Part shown: piece after piece, positions 1 through 10,932 of the stretch
Position numbering within the stretch: position 1 is the first letter of the stretch
Layout of the letters: the number at the start of each line of letters is the position of its first letter
NCBI GenBank assembly: GCA_018433945.1
Contig: JAHDQF010000037.1
Coordinates: 1-64,000 of the forward strand
Direction of reading: 5' to 3'
From: Proteiniphilum sp.
GTDB lineage: Bacteria; Bacteroidota; Bacteroidia; Bacteroidales; Dysgonomonadaceae
DNA: 64,000 bases
Made by a program: the position numbers and the translations under genes
Notes under the pieces: model-generated
What the model was told of the DNA's origin: nothing
What the model saw: only the letters and a program-made list of their open reading frames with translations
Databases searched by the model: none

Positions 1-1
1 G

Positions 2-754
2 ATGCTGCCGGAGATTTTGGGAGGACTCGATTTCGAAATATCGGCTATGCTGCGTGATATTTATACGAAGAAAGGAATCGCCTTCCACCTGAATGCGAAA
101 GTGGTGCAGGTGGATGGCAACAAGGTCGTCTTCGAGAAAGAGGGGATGACCCACACGGTGGAAGGAGAAAAAATCCTGTTGAGTGTGGGCCGTCGCCCTG
201 TCACGCAGGGCTTTGGGCTTGAAAACCTGCAGGTAGAGTTGCTGCGTGGTGGCATCAAAGTGGATGAGAAGATGCGGACCAATGTCCCCGGTGTTTTTGC
301 TGCGGGCGATGTGACCGGTTTCTCACTGCTGGCTCATACCGCCAGTCGCGAGGGAGAGGTAGTGGTCAACAACCTCACCGGGCGAAATGATATCATGCGC
401 TACAACGCCATTCCGGGTGTTGTATATACCAATCCCGAAGTGGCCGGCGTGGGGGAGACCGAAGAGACAGCCAAAGCCAAAGGGATAGCTTACAAGGTAT
501 CCAAACTGCCTATGACCTATGCGGGTCGTTTTGTGGTTGAAAATGAGGGAGGGAACGGGCTTTGCAAAATTTTGGTGGGTGAAAAACATGGCGAGGTGAT
601 CGGTGTGCATCTGTTGGGAAATCCTTCCAGTGAAATCATTTATGGAGCCTGTATGGCCATTGAACAGGAGATGACGCTGAAGGAGATGCAGGAGGTGGTC
701 TTCCCGCATCCCACCGTGAGCGAGATTCTCAAGGAAGTTGTTTTTTCATTTTAA
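2..754 (+). CDS. lpdA: Dihydrolipoyl dehydrogenase (E3), C-terminal part
   Basis: The gene enters from the left edge, so only the last 250 residues are present. It is the flavoprotein that reoxidises dihydrolipoamide in 2-oxoacid dehydrogenase or glycine cleavage complexes. Visible are the second FAD-binding block GVFAAGDVTG and the C-terminal FPHPTVSEIL segment, which holds the catalytic His-Pro pair and the following Glu. The dimerisation domain is complete and ends in a normal stop. The first residues seen (MLPEILGGLD) are internal to the family, so this Met is not the start. The fused E1 gene lies 177 bp downstream on the same strand, so the two probably serve one complex; E2 must lie outside the window. 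Confidence 0.93.
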   Translation: MLPEILGGLDFEISAMLRDIYTKKGIAFHLNAKVVQVDGNKVVFEKEGMTHTVEGEKILLSVGRRPVTQGFGLENLQVELLRGGIKVDEKMRTNVPGVFAAGDVTGFSLLAHTASREGEVVVNNLTGRNDIMRYNAIPGVVYTNPEVAGVGETEETAKAKGIAYKVSKLPMTYAGRFVVENEGGNGLCKILVGEKHGEVIGVHLLGNPSSEIIYGACMAIEQEMTLKEMQEVVFPHPTVSEILKEVVFSF

Positions 755-760
755 TTCAGC

Positions 761-905
761 AATAAGCTGTAAGCGATAAGCTATAAGTCGTAAGCTGTAA
801 GGAATAAGCGATAAGCTATAAGAATAAAGATGCAAAAGGCAGGAATTGTTCACAAGCTAATAGCTAATAGCTAAAAGCTTAAGGCTTAAAGCTCTAATAG
901 CTGTA
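761..905. repeat. Intergenic word-repeat tract (taagctgtaagc family)
   Basis: Between the E3 and E1 genes the DNA is built of short near-repeats: variants of taagctgtaagcgataagc (761-832), then runs of agctaatagctaa and aagcttaaggcttaaagct (853-905). No reading frame is supported. The same words recur, reverse-complemented, at 9576-9626 and briefly at 3473-3501, so this is a dispersed species-level repeat and not one local slippage event. Confidence 0.8.
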
Positions 906-931
906 TAAAAAATTAAATCAATCAAAATATT

Positions 932-3391
<2,460 letters not shown>

Positions 3392-3393
3392 TT

Positions 3394-3552
3394 CGATGAT
3401 GTGAGGATTCAATGATGTGCCGATGTGCTAATGTGTTGGTGTGATGATTTGATGATGTGCTGATGTGATAATCAGCTGTAAGCAATAGGCTGTAAGCAAT
3501 CAGTGAATCAACTAATCGTTAAATCGTTGAATCGTTAAATCAGTAAATCAAT
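3394..3552. repeat. Intergenic low-complexity repeats before the PHP gene
   Basis: The gap after the E1 gene has three successive degenerate tracts: variants of gatgatgtgctgatgtg (3394-3471), an agctgtaagcaataggctgtaagc word (3473-3501) shared with the other tracts of this window, and aatcgttaaatcgttgaatcg (3514-3552). No gene is supported here. Confidence 0.7.
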
Positions 3553-3557
3553 ATGAT

Positions 3558-4718
3558 ATGTTGAAAGTAAATGCACACCTTCATACACCGTACTCCTTCA
3601 GTGCATTCCGGGATATCGATGAGGCATTGGACAGAGCGGTTGCAGAAGAGGTAAAGGTGGTGGGAATCAATGATTTCTACACAGCCGAAGGATATCAGGA
3701 ATGGGCTGAGGGTTGTAAAAAAAGGCAGCTCTATCCGCTTTTTGGCATCGAACTGATCAGCCTGAACGAAGAAGACCGGAAAGCGGGAATTCGGGTGAAT
3801 GATCCTGCCAATCCGGGTCGTACTTACTTAACGGGGAAGGGTATGTTTTATCCCTTCCGGTTGGCTGAACCGTATGCATCGCGACTGGCATCTGTCCGCA
3901 GTGAATCGAACCGACAGGTGGAGGCGATGTGTGCGAAACTGAACGATCATCTCCGGCACAAGGAAGTGAATATCACCCTCGATGTGGCGCAGATCAAAAA
4001 TGAACTGACCAAAGGTGCCCTCCGCGAACGGCATTTGGCAAGAGCGTTGCGAATGGCAGTATATGCGCTTTGCGAAAATGATGAATCCGCTGTACAATCG
4101 GTTTTGGAGAAACTTTTCGATGGAAAAGAAGTGAAATCATCGTTCGGTGATATTGCCGGCATGGAGAACGAGATTCGTGCCAACCTGCTGAAAGCGGGCG
4201 GTGCCGCATTTGTGCCGGAAGACCCCAAGGCGTTTCTTCCGATGCAGGAGGTGTGTGAGATCATCCTCGCTGGCGGGGGCATCCCCACTTATCCTTTTCT
4301 GGCTGATGATGCCAAAGGAGGTTATACCGACTTTGAAAATGACCTGGAACGGGTGGCGGAACAACTCACGGAACGGGGTATTCATTCTGTGGAATTTATT
4401 ACCCCGCGCAATGAGGTGCATCTGCTGGAAAAATATGCTGCCTATCTGTATGATCTGGGTTTCGTGGTGACGTTCGGCAGTGAGCATAATACGCCCGCCA
4501 TGGAGCCCATTGAACTGTTTGCCAGAAACAGGGTACCATTGACCGACCGGCTGAAGCAGATCAACTACGACGGAGCTTGTGTGATCGCAGCCCATCAGCA
4601 TGTGGTTGCACAGGGACTGGAAGGATATGTGGACGGTAATGGGAAGGCCGACCGTTCAAGGAGAGAGGAGTTTATGATGTGGGGAGATGCGTTGATTAAA
4701 AATGGTTGTGGGGGTTAA
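3558..4718 (+). CDS. PHP-domain metal-dependent hydrolase-like protein
   Basis: A 386-residue protein starting MLKVNAHLHTPYSFS, where H7-x-H9 is the first metal-binding motif of the PHP superfamily. Further superfamily-like blocks are GIELISL (about 75) and a C-terminal TFGSEHNTP. PHP proteins are phosphoesterases of histidinol-phosphate phosphatase or polymerase-associated type; the substrate cannot be read from sequence. It precedes the aldolase/SDR fusion on the same strand by 147 bp, which suggests but does not prove a role in sugar-phosphate metabolism. The start was chosen because the HxH motif sits at the extreme N terminus in the family; an ATG five bases earlier ends after two codons. 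Confidence 0.8.
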   Translation: MLKVNAHLHTPYSFSAFRDIDEALDRAVAEEVKVVGINDFYTAEGYQEWAEGCKKRQLYPLFGIELISLNEEDRKAGIRVNDPANPGRTYLTGKGMFYPFRLAEPYASRLASVRSESNRQVEAMCAKLNDHLRHKEVNITLDVAQIKNELTKGALRERHLARALRMAVYALCENDESAVQSVLEKLFDGKEVKSSFGDIAGMENEIRANLLKAGGAAFVPEDPKAFLPMQEVCEIILAGGGIPTYPFLADDAKGGYTDFENDLERVAEQLTERGIHSVEFITPRNEVHLLEKYAAYLYDLGFVVTFGSEHNTPAMEPIELFARNRVPLTDRLKQINYDGACVIAAHQHVVAQGLEGYVDGNGKADRSRREEFMMWGDALIKNGCGG

Positions 4719-4791
4719 CCAGGGAGAAGTTAAAAAATGAAGAAAGTTTAACTGAAAAACGCCAGCGCTCGTCGCTGTAGGAATTAGGAAA

Positions 4792-4881
4792 AAATAAAAA
4801 TGAAGGAGATTGAACCCAATTGACAAAAACCGCATGATTACAGTGTAAACAGGGGAGAAATAAAAATGAAGGAGATTGAAC
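4792..4881 (+). repeat. 24-bp direct repeat duplicating a start region
   Basis: The 24 bases at 4792-4815 recur exactly at 4858-4881, 66 bp downstream. Both contain atgaaggagattgaac. The second copy is the real start of the aldolase/SDR gene. The first gives MKEIEPN and a stop. It looks like a duplicated gene start left in the leader. Confidence 0.85.
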
Positions 4882-6827
4882 AGCTTATTGAGATATCGCA
4901 GTTTTATGGGAGGGATCGTCGTTTTGTGATAGCCGGCGGCGGAAATACCTCCTATAAAGACAACGAAAAAATATGGGTGAAGGCCAGCGGTGCCTCGCTG
5001 GCGGATATTACCGAAGCGGGGTTTGCCGTGCTCGATCGTTCTTTGCTTCATCCGATGGCCGAAAAGGAGTACAGCGCCCATCCGGCAGAACGGGAAGAAC
5101 AGGTGAAAAACGACCTGGCCGCAGCCACCCTCACCAAAGAGAAACGTCCTTCCGTGGAGACCTCGATGCACAATGTGATCGATTACCCTTTCGTGGTACA
5201 TCTGCATCCGACAGCCGTGAATGGACTGATGTGCGCACAGGATGCGGAAGCCTCTTTAAAAAGACTGTTTGGCGAGAAAACGTTGTACGTGGAATATACC
5301 GATCCGGGATACCTGTTATTCAAAAAGGTGAACGACCGGATCAAAGCGTACCGTGCGGCCTACCATGAGGAACCCAAAGTGATCTGGCTGCAGAACCACG
5401 GCATTTTTGTCGCCGCCGGCACTACCGGTGAAATAAAATCGATCTATGCGGATATTTTTGATAAACTCGAAGGAGCAGTTTCAAAACCTTTGCCTTTGCA
5501 GGAAAGAGAACCCTCCCGCATCACGGAAGAAGTTGTTCCCGCATTGCGGATGATGCTCTCCGATAACGGACTGAAGACGCTGCGGGTACGTCATAACGAG
5601 CTCATTGAATGGTATGGCAACAGCGGAGAAAATCGGCAGGATATATCCAGACCCTTTACGCCGGATGAAATTGTCTATTGTAAATCAAATTATCTCTTCC
5701 TCAATGAAGAGGAACCCGATCAGCTGCTGCGTGAAGCGGAAAAAGCAATTCCCTCCTTTGAGCAGCAACATGGATATCTGCCAAAGGTGCTGCTGATAAA
5801 GGGGGTCGGACTGATCGCGATCGGCGACCATGCCCGCCAGTGTGACATCATCCTCGACGTGTTCGAAGATGCGATGAAGGTGGCCTGGCTCTCCCGGTCG
5901 TTTGGAGGACCCCATCCGATGACGCCGGAGCAGATCGATTTCATCGACAACTGGGAAGTGGAAAACTATCGCCGGAGTGTGGCAGCAGGTTCCCCCGGAG
6001 GGCGTGCCGACAATAAAGTCATCGTCATCACCGGTGCGGCTCAGGGCTTTGGGGAAGGCATTGGACGGTGCCTTATACCGGAAGGGGCCAATATTGTGGT
6101 GGCCGACCTGAATGAAGAAAGGGGGAGGGCCACGACAGCTGATTTCAACAGTATCGCGAAAAATAACCGGGCTGTTTTCGTGAAGACGAATGTAGCGGAA
6201 ATAGTGAGTCTGGAGCATCTGGCACACGAAGCCGTATGTGCGTTCGGCGGGATCGACTGTTTCATCAGCAATGCCGGGGTACTGCGCGCCGGCGGACTGG
6301 ATGAGATGACACCCGAAAATTTCGATTTTGTCACCCGCATCAATTATAATGCCTACTTTTATGGTACGAAGGTGGTCAGCAAAATCATGAAGTTGCAGAC
6401 ACAGTATGCTCCGGACGATTATTATGCCGATATCATCCAGATCAACTCCAAATCGGGCCTGCAGGGCAGCAAAGCGAACTTTGCTTATGCGGGAGGGAAA
6501 TTCGGAGGAATTGGCCTGACGCAGTCCTTTGCACTGGAGCTGGCTCCCTTCCGCATCAAGGTGAACGCGGTCTGTCCCGGTAATTTCTATGACGGTCCCT
6601 TGTGGAGCGATCCCGAAAACGGGCTTTTTGTGCAATATCTGAATGCCGGAAAAGTACCCGGTGCCAAAACGGTCGATGATGTGAAAGCGTTCTACCTGTC
6701 GAAAGTACCGATGGGCAAAGGATGTACCCCGGCGGATGTGACCAAAGGGGTGCTCTATCTGATGGAACAGTGCGGTGAGACGGGGCAGGCACTCCCAATA
6801 ACGGGCGGACAGGTAATGCTTTCGTAG
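4866..6827 (+). CDS. Bifunctional class II aldolase / short-chain dehydrogenase
   Basis: A 653-residue fusion. The N-terminal class II aldolase/adducin domain (about 1-230) has GGGNTSYKD, the zinc-binding HLHP near 112-115 and NHGIF near 179. The C-terminal short-chain dehydrogenase has a TGAAQGFGEGIG nucleotide loop at about 388-400 and the catalytic YAGGK (YxxxK) near 541-545. The architecture matches the rhamnulose-1-phosphate aldolase / alcohol dehydrogenase type: retro-aldol cleavage of a ketose phosphate to dihydroxyacetone phosphate and an aldehyde, which the second domain oxidises or reduces. The true substrate is unknown. A SorE-like reductase and a second aldolase follow on the same strand, so a small carbohydrate pathway is likely. 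Confidence 0.88.
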   Translation: MKEIEQLIEISQFYGRDRRFVIAGGGNTSYKDNEKIWVKASGASLADITEAGFAVLDRSLLHPMAEKEYSAHPAEREEQVKNDLAAATLTKEKRPSVETSMHNVIDYPFVVHLHPTAVNGLMCAQDAEASLKRLFGEKTLYVEYTDPGYLLFKKVNDRIKAYRAAYHEEPKVIWLQNHGIFVAAGTTGEIKSIYADIFDKLEGAVSKPLPLQEREPSRITEEVVPALRMMLSDNGLKTLRVRHNELIEWYGNSGENRQDISRPFTPDEIVYCKSNYLFLNEEEPDQLLREAEKAIPSFEQQHGYLPKVLLIKGVGLIAIGDHARQCDIILDVFEDAMKVAWLSRSFGGPHPMTPEQIDFIDNWEVENYRRSVAAGSPGGRADNKVIVITGAAQGFGEGIGRCLIPEGANIVVADLNEERGRATTADFNSIAKNNRAVFVKTNVAEIVSLEHLAHEAVCAFGGIDCFISNAGVLRAGGLDEMTPENFDFVTRINYNAYFYGTKVVSKIMKLQTQYAPDDYYADIIQINSKSGLQGSKANFAYAGGKFGGIGLTQSFALELAPFRIKVNAVCPGNFYDGPLWSDPENGLFVQYLNAGKVPGAKTVDDVKAFYLSKVPMGKGCTPADVTKGVLYLMEQCGETGQALPITGGQVMLS

Positions 6828-6950
6828 AGAAAAGAACCAAGATGAAAAAACTGGGAAGGTGTAGAAGTGAAAAGTGATAAATGAAATGAAGAAGTGGCGG
6901 GGAGAATGTTTTTCTGGATAAGCATATAATTGAATTGACTACTATCCGAT

Positions 6951-8204
6951 ATGAATTTCAACGAATTAAAACAGAGCATACAGCAAATATCCGGCACATT
7001 GCGGAAAAATGCAATTTCTGCCGTAAACATCCATTTGACGGTTAGAAATTGGCTGATTGGCTTTTATATTGTTGAATTTGAGCAGAAGGGTGAAGACCGT
7101 GCAAAATATGGCGAAAAATTGCTTCAGAATCTTGCCGATTCGTTTAATGAAGAAGGATTATCGTATAGGAATTTAAACCTTTACAGGCAATTTTATTTAG
7201 TTTATCCGCAAATAAGTATTTATATACCACATTTCTTCCAAAAATATTTTGACGGGATTTGGCAATCACTGATTGCCAAATCTCAATTGGTTGATAAAGA
7301 GGAGGATGACATTTGGCAGACACCGTCTGCCAAATTAAGTAATTCGGAGGATGAGAAGGATAATTCAATTCTGCAGACACTGTCTGCAGAATTACAATCT
7401 TCTGAAAAAGTGAACGTTGGAATTGGGCAGACACCGTCTGCCCAATTCAGTCCCGATGAGGTTGCAGAACAGCTTCCTTATATTACAGAATTGGTTAGCA
7501 AACTTTCATTTTCACATTTTAGTTTATTGCTTACAGTCGAAGATCCTTTAAAACGGCGTTTCTATGAACTGGAATGTATTAAGGGAACCTGGAGTGTACG
7601 CGAACTCAAGCGCCAAATCGATACCCTGTATTTTGAGCGGAGCGGCATTAGTCGGAAGCCGGAAGAACTGAGCGAAAAGGTGCAGGAAAAATCCGAGAAA
7701 AGCACAAGTTTGGATATCATCAAATCACCGTTTACGTTCGAGTTTTTGGGCTTGAAAGCAGAAGATGTGGTTTATGAGTCGGATTTGGAGCAAGCGCTCA
7801 TCGAACACCTGGAAGAATTTTTGATGGAACTCGGGCGCGGATTTTGTTTCGAAACGCGGCAAAAACGAATTATCATCGGCAATGAATATTTCTTCTGCGA
7901 TTTGGTTTTCTATCATCGTATATTGAAATGCCACGTGTTGGTTGAATTGAAAGTGGACAGCTTTTCCCATGAACATATCGGTCAGTTAAAAACGTACGTC
8001 AATTATTATCGGAAAGAGATCATGCAACCGGACGATAATCCCCCTGTCGGTATTTTATTGGTGACCAATAAAAACAGCGCGTTGGTGGAATATGCCGTAG
8101 CTGATAGCGACCGTGAATTATTCGTATCGAAATATATCGTAGAACTTCCCGAAAAAAAACAACTCGAACAGTTTATCAATGAAGAATATATCAGACTAAA
8201 ATAA
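6951..8204 (+). CDS. YhcG/DUF1016-family PD-(D/E)XK nuclease-like protein
   Basis: A 417-residue protein. The N-terminal helical domain carries VRNWLIGFYIVEFEQ and NLNLYRQFYLVYP. The C-terminal nuclease fold has FCDLVFYH followed by ELKVD, the D...ExK motif. The family is linked to DNA processing; its exact role is unsettled. Residues 103-166, between the N-terminal domain and the LSFSHFSLLL block, hold four copies of an I-x-Q-[TS]-x-[SI]-A-x peptide, each encoded by a DNA palindrome (separate entry). The gene sits alone inside a sugar-metabolism run and is more A/T-rich than its neighbours, suggesting insertion by transfer. Its stop overlaps by one base the upstream ATG option of the next gene. 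Confidence 0.88.
   Translation: MNFNELKQSIQQISGTLRKNAISAVNIHLTVRNWLIGFYIVEFEQKGEDRAKYGEKLLQNLADSFNEEGLSYRNLNLYRQFYLVYPQISIYIPHFFQKYFDGIWQSLIAKSQLVDKEEDDIWQTPSAKLSNSEDEKDNSILQTLSAELQSSEKVNVGIGQTPSAQFSPDEVAEQLPYITELVSKLSFSHFSLLLTVEDPLKRRFYELECIKGTWSVRELKRQIDTLYFERSGISRKPEELSEKVQEKSEKSTSLDIIKSPFTFEFLGLKAEDVVYESDLEQALIEHLEEFLMELGRGFCFETRQKRIIIGNEYFFCDLVFYHRILKCHVLVELKVDSFSHEHIGQLKTYVNYYRKEIMQPDDNPPVGILLVTNKNSALVEYAVADSDRELFVSKYIVELPEKKQLEQFINEEYIRLK
7257..7446. repeat. Four in-frame 25-bp palindromes inside the yhcG-like gene
   Basis: Near-perfect inverted repeats lie at 7257-7281 (arms atttggcaatca, 1-nt centre), 7311-7335 (atttggcagac, 3-nt centre), 7368-7392 (attctgcagaca, 1-nt centre) and 7422-7446 (attgggcagac, 3-nt centre). 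Starts are 54, 57 and 54 bp apart, and all begin on a codon boundary. They encode IWQSLIAK, IWQTPSAK, ILQTLSAE and IGQTPSAQ. Base pairs in the outer stem change together (tgg/cca, ctg/cag, ggg/ccc), so the palindrome is kept while the amino acids change. The opposite strand reads nearly the same peptides. Confidence 0.95.
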
Positions 8205-8224
8205 TGATTAAACATCACAGCATT

Positions 8225-9499
8225 ATGAAAACAAGAGCAGTACGATTATATGGTAAGAAAGACCTCCGGCTGGAGGAGTTTGATCTACCGCAGATCAGGG
8301 AGGATGAGATCCTGGCCAAAGTGATGTCCGACTCCATCTGCATGTCCTCCTACAAGGCATCTTCGCAGGGTACGGATCACAAGCGGATTCCCGATGATGT
8401 GGCGGAAAACCCCATCATCATCGGCCATGAGTTTGCCGGTGAACTGCTGGAAGTGGGGCCCAAATGGGCGCACAAGTTCAAGTCGGGTGATAAATTCTCC
8501 ATCCAGCCGGCGCTTTATTATGAAAAGGGGCCGGTGGGCATCCTGAGTGCTCCCGGTTACAGTTACAAGTATATCGGTGGGGATGCCACCTACGTGGTCA
8601 TACCCAACGAAGTGATGGAGCAGGATTGCCTGCTTCCCTTTCGGGGCGAGGGTTACTATCCCGCTTCGCTGTCCGAGCCGCTCTCCTGCGTAATCGGTGC
8701 CATGCATGCCAACTACCACACCACCCCGGGCAGCTATCAGCACAAGATGGAAATTAAGGATGGCGGGAAAATGGCGATCCTGGCCGGCGTGGGCCCCATG
8801 GGCCTCGCCGCCATCAACTATGTACTGCACCGGGAGGAGCGCAGACCCTCCCTGCTGGTGGTGACCGATGTGAACCAAGCTCGGCTGGACCGGGCTGCTT
8901 CCATCTACACCGCTGAATTTGCCGCGTCAAGAGGGATTGACCTGCGTTATGTCAATACCGGTAAAATGGAAGACCCGGTGAAAGAGTTGAAATCGATCAG
9001 TGGTGATCAAGGATATGATGATGTCTTCGTGTTCGCTCCTGTGAGACCGGTAGTGGAGCAGGGAGATGCGATACTGGCATTCGACGGCTGCCTCAACTTC
9101 TTTGCCGGCCCGGGTGATCCGAACTTCAGTGCCATGCTCAACTTCTACAACGTGCATTACGCCTATACCCATATCGTGGGAACCAGTGGCGGCAACAACG
9201 ATGACATGAAGGAGGCGATTGAGATCATGAGCGGGGGACTGGATCCGGCGGGATTGGTGACGCATATCGGGGGACTGGACGCGGTGCCCGATACTACCAA
9301 CCGGCTGCCGGAGATTCCGGGCGGCAAAAAGCTGATCTATACCCATATCGATCTGCCGCTGACCCCTATCGACGATTTTGAAAAGCTGGGGAAAGAGAAT
9401 GAGCTGTTCCGCGAACTGGCTAAGATCTGTAAGCGACACAACGGTCTCTGGAGCGTAGAAGCGGAATCCTACCTGTTGAAATATTTTGAAAGGAACTAA
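8225..9499 (+). CDS. Zinc-type alcohol dehydrogenase, L-sorbose-1-phosphate reductase-like
   Basis: A 424-residue medium-chain dehydrogenase. SDSICMSSYKA near 36-46 holds the cysteine expected to bind catalytic zinc and IIGHEFAG near 67-74 the His-Glu; the Rossmann motif is in MAILAGVGPMGLAA. The SICMSSYKAxxQG block and the absence of the four-cysteine structural-zinc loop resemble SorE-type L-sorbose-1-phosphate reductases, but the substrate is inferred only. The ATG at 8225 is preferred because family members begin MKTRAVRLYG-like; an ATG at 8204 overlapping the previous stop would add seven residues. With the aldolases on either side it probably interconverts a keto- and polyol-phosphate. 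Confidence 0.85.
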   Translation: MKTRAVRLYGKKDLRLEEFDLPQIREDEILAKVMSDSICMSSYKASSQGTDHKRIPDDVAENPIIIGHEFAGELLEVGPKWAHKFKSGDKFSIQPALYYEKGPVGILSAPGYSYKYIGGDATYVVIPNEVMEQDCLLPFRGEGYYPASLSEPLSCVIGAMHANYHTTPGSYQHKMEIKDGGKMAILAGVGPMGLAAINYVLHREERRPSLLVVTDVNQARLDRAASIYTAEFAASRGIDLRYVNTGKMEDPVKELKSISGDQGYDDVFVFAPVRPVVEQGDAILAFDGCLNFFAGPGDPNFSAMLNFYNVHYAYTHIVGTSGGNNDDMKEAIEIMSGGLDPAGLVTHIGGLDAVPDTTNRLPEIPGGKKLIYTHIDLPLTPIDDFEKLGKENELFRELAKICKRHNGLWSVEAESYLLKYFERN

Positions 9500-9544
9500 T
9501 TATATACTAAATTTACACCCGCAGCTTCATACTTATAATTTATC

Positions 9545-9575
9545 GAAGTGAAACGAATATCCCGATTTAGCGGGA
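9545..9575. repeat. Hairpin-bearing intergenic element, copy 1
   Basis: gaagtgaaacgaatatcccg followed by a cggga arm makes a small tcccg/cggga hairpin (9560-9575). A close relative lies at 39905-39940 (aagtgaaacaaagatccc...gggatcagct). Both copies are followed by cagct. This looks like a dispersed element with sequence drift but a conserved stem. Confidence 0.6.
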
Positions 9576-9626
9576 CAGCTTATCGCTTACCGCTTACCGC
9601 TTATCGCTTACAGCTTACAGCTAAAA
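9576..9626. repeat. Intergenic word-repeat tract, inverted copy
   Basis: Successive agcttatcgcttaccgctta-like words. This is the reverse complement of the tract at 761-832. It lies just before the ATG of the tandem aldolase and may shape its leader; no gene is present. Confidence 0.8.
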
Positions 9627-9633
9627 ACTGATT

Positions 9634-10932
9634 ATGAAACAATTAGATGTGAATTTAATGCATCCGGTGGATCAGATCAATGTGATCATCGGACGGATAT
9701 ACAGGAGCGGGATGACCACCACCTCCGGAGGCAACATCTCTATCAGGGATAAAAACGGCGATATCTGGATCACCCCTTCCGGAGTGGATAAGGGATCGCT
9801 CACCGTGAAGGATATCATGCAGGTGAAGCGCGACGGAACGGTCATCGGCCTTCACAAGCCATCATCTGAACTGCCCTTTCACAAGGCAATCTACGAGGCG
9901 CGACCGGAGCTCACCGCCATCATCCATGCCCACCCACCGGCACTGGTGGCCTTCAGCATCACCGGCATCGTGCCCGACACCAAGATTGTACCGCAGGCAC
10001 ACAACATCTGCGGCGACATCGGCTTTGCACCCTATGGTACGCCCGGAAGCGAAGATCTGGGTAAAAAGATCGCCTTTGAGTTTGAAGACAAGCGGTATAA
10101 GGCGGTGATCATGGAGAACCACGGGGTGGTGCTGGGCGGCACCGATCTGATGGATGCCTACCAGCGGTTTGAAACGCTGGAGTTCTGTTGCCGTACCATC
10201 ATCAATGCCAGACGACTGGGAAGCGTGAACTATCTGTCGGATGAACAGGTATCGCAATATGTGAACCACCTGCCGACGAATGTATCGCATTTCATGGATA
10301 TTGATCATCCCTCCGAGGAGCGGGCCATCCGTACCGAGATGGTGAACATCATCCGGCGGGCCTGTAACCAGGGATTGATGATCTCGACCTATGGGACGGT
10401 TTCGGTACGGTGGAAAGAGAACGATTTCCTGATCACTCCCAGCAACGTTGCCCGGTGGGACATCGTGCCCAGCGATATCGTGCAGATCAAAAACGGGATG
10501 GCAGAGGCAGGGAAGACACCCAGCCGTTCGGTTGCCCTCCATCAGCGCATTTATCAGCTTAACCCGCACATCAACTCCATCATCTGCACCCAGCCGGTGA
10601 ACCTGATGGCACACGCAGTGAGCGGCTCTAAATTCGATGTACGCACCATTCCCGAGAGTTGGATCTTCCTGCAGGATGTACCTTCCATACCCTTCGGGCT
10701 GATCTACAATGATGTGGACAGTGTGGCCAGGATGTTCGCCAAGAACCGGGTGATCCTGGTCGAAAACGACAGTGTTTTCGTGACAGGGGACAAGCTCCTC
10801 AACACGTTCGATTATCTGGAGGTGGCTGAGTTCTCGGCCAACTCACTGGTGATGGCCGCTTCTATCGGTCCCCTGCAACCAATCGGTGATGAGGAGATCG
10901 AGGATTTGAGGGTTGCGTTTAATGTGAAGTAA
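9634..10932 (+). CDS. Tandem class II aldolase/adducin-domain protein
   Basis: A 432-residue protein made of two class II aldolase domains. The first (about 12-200) is complete: SGGNIS at 31-36, Glu79 in SSELPFH, zinc ligands H98 and H100 in HAHP and H163 in ENHGVVLGG. The second (about 230-420) keeps the fold outline (TYGTVSVRW, ITPSNV) but has ICTQP in place of HAHP and ENDSVF in place of ENHGV, so it has lost its zinc site. Family members are about 200-220 residues, so this is a duplication with one dead half, perhaps kept for oligomerisation. It ends the carbohydrate cluster that starts with the aldolase/SDR fusion. Confidence 0.87.
   Translation: MKQLDVNLMHPVDQINVIIGRIYRSGMTTTSGGNISIRDKNGDIWITPSGVDKGSLTVKDIMQVKRDGTVIGLHKPSSELPFHKAIYEARPELTAIIHAHPPALVAFSITGIVPDTKIVPQAHNICGDIGFAPYGTPGSEDLGKKIAFEFEDKRYKAVIMENHGVVLGGTDLMDAYQRFETLEFCCRTIINARRLGSVNYLSDEQVSQYVNHLPTNVSHFMDIDHPSEERAIRTEMVNIIRRACNQGLMISTYGTVSVRWKENDFLITPSNVARWDIVPSDIVQIKNGMAEAGKTPSRSVALHQRIYQLNPHINSIICTQPVNLMAHAVSGSKFDVRTIPESWIFLQDVPSIPFGLIYNDVDSVARMFAKNRVILVENDSVFVTGDKLLNTFDYLEVAEFSANSLVMAASIGPLQPIGDEEIEDLRVAFNVK

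Noticed and set aside
5685..6635. 316-codon minus-strand frame opposite the aldolase/SDR gene
   Set aside because: Antisense of conserved coding sequence; no motif or plausible neighbour.
7144..7434. Minus-strand frame with IWQTVSAK-like repeats
   Set aside because: Explained by the palindromes in the yhcG-like gene; no sensible N or C terminus. Used as evidence for the palindromes only.
7257..7446. CRISPR-like spacing of short palindromic repeats
   Set aside because: Only four copies, inside a continuous conserved reading frame, spacers of 29-32 bp are coding and acidic-rich, no cas genes.
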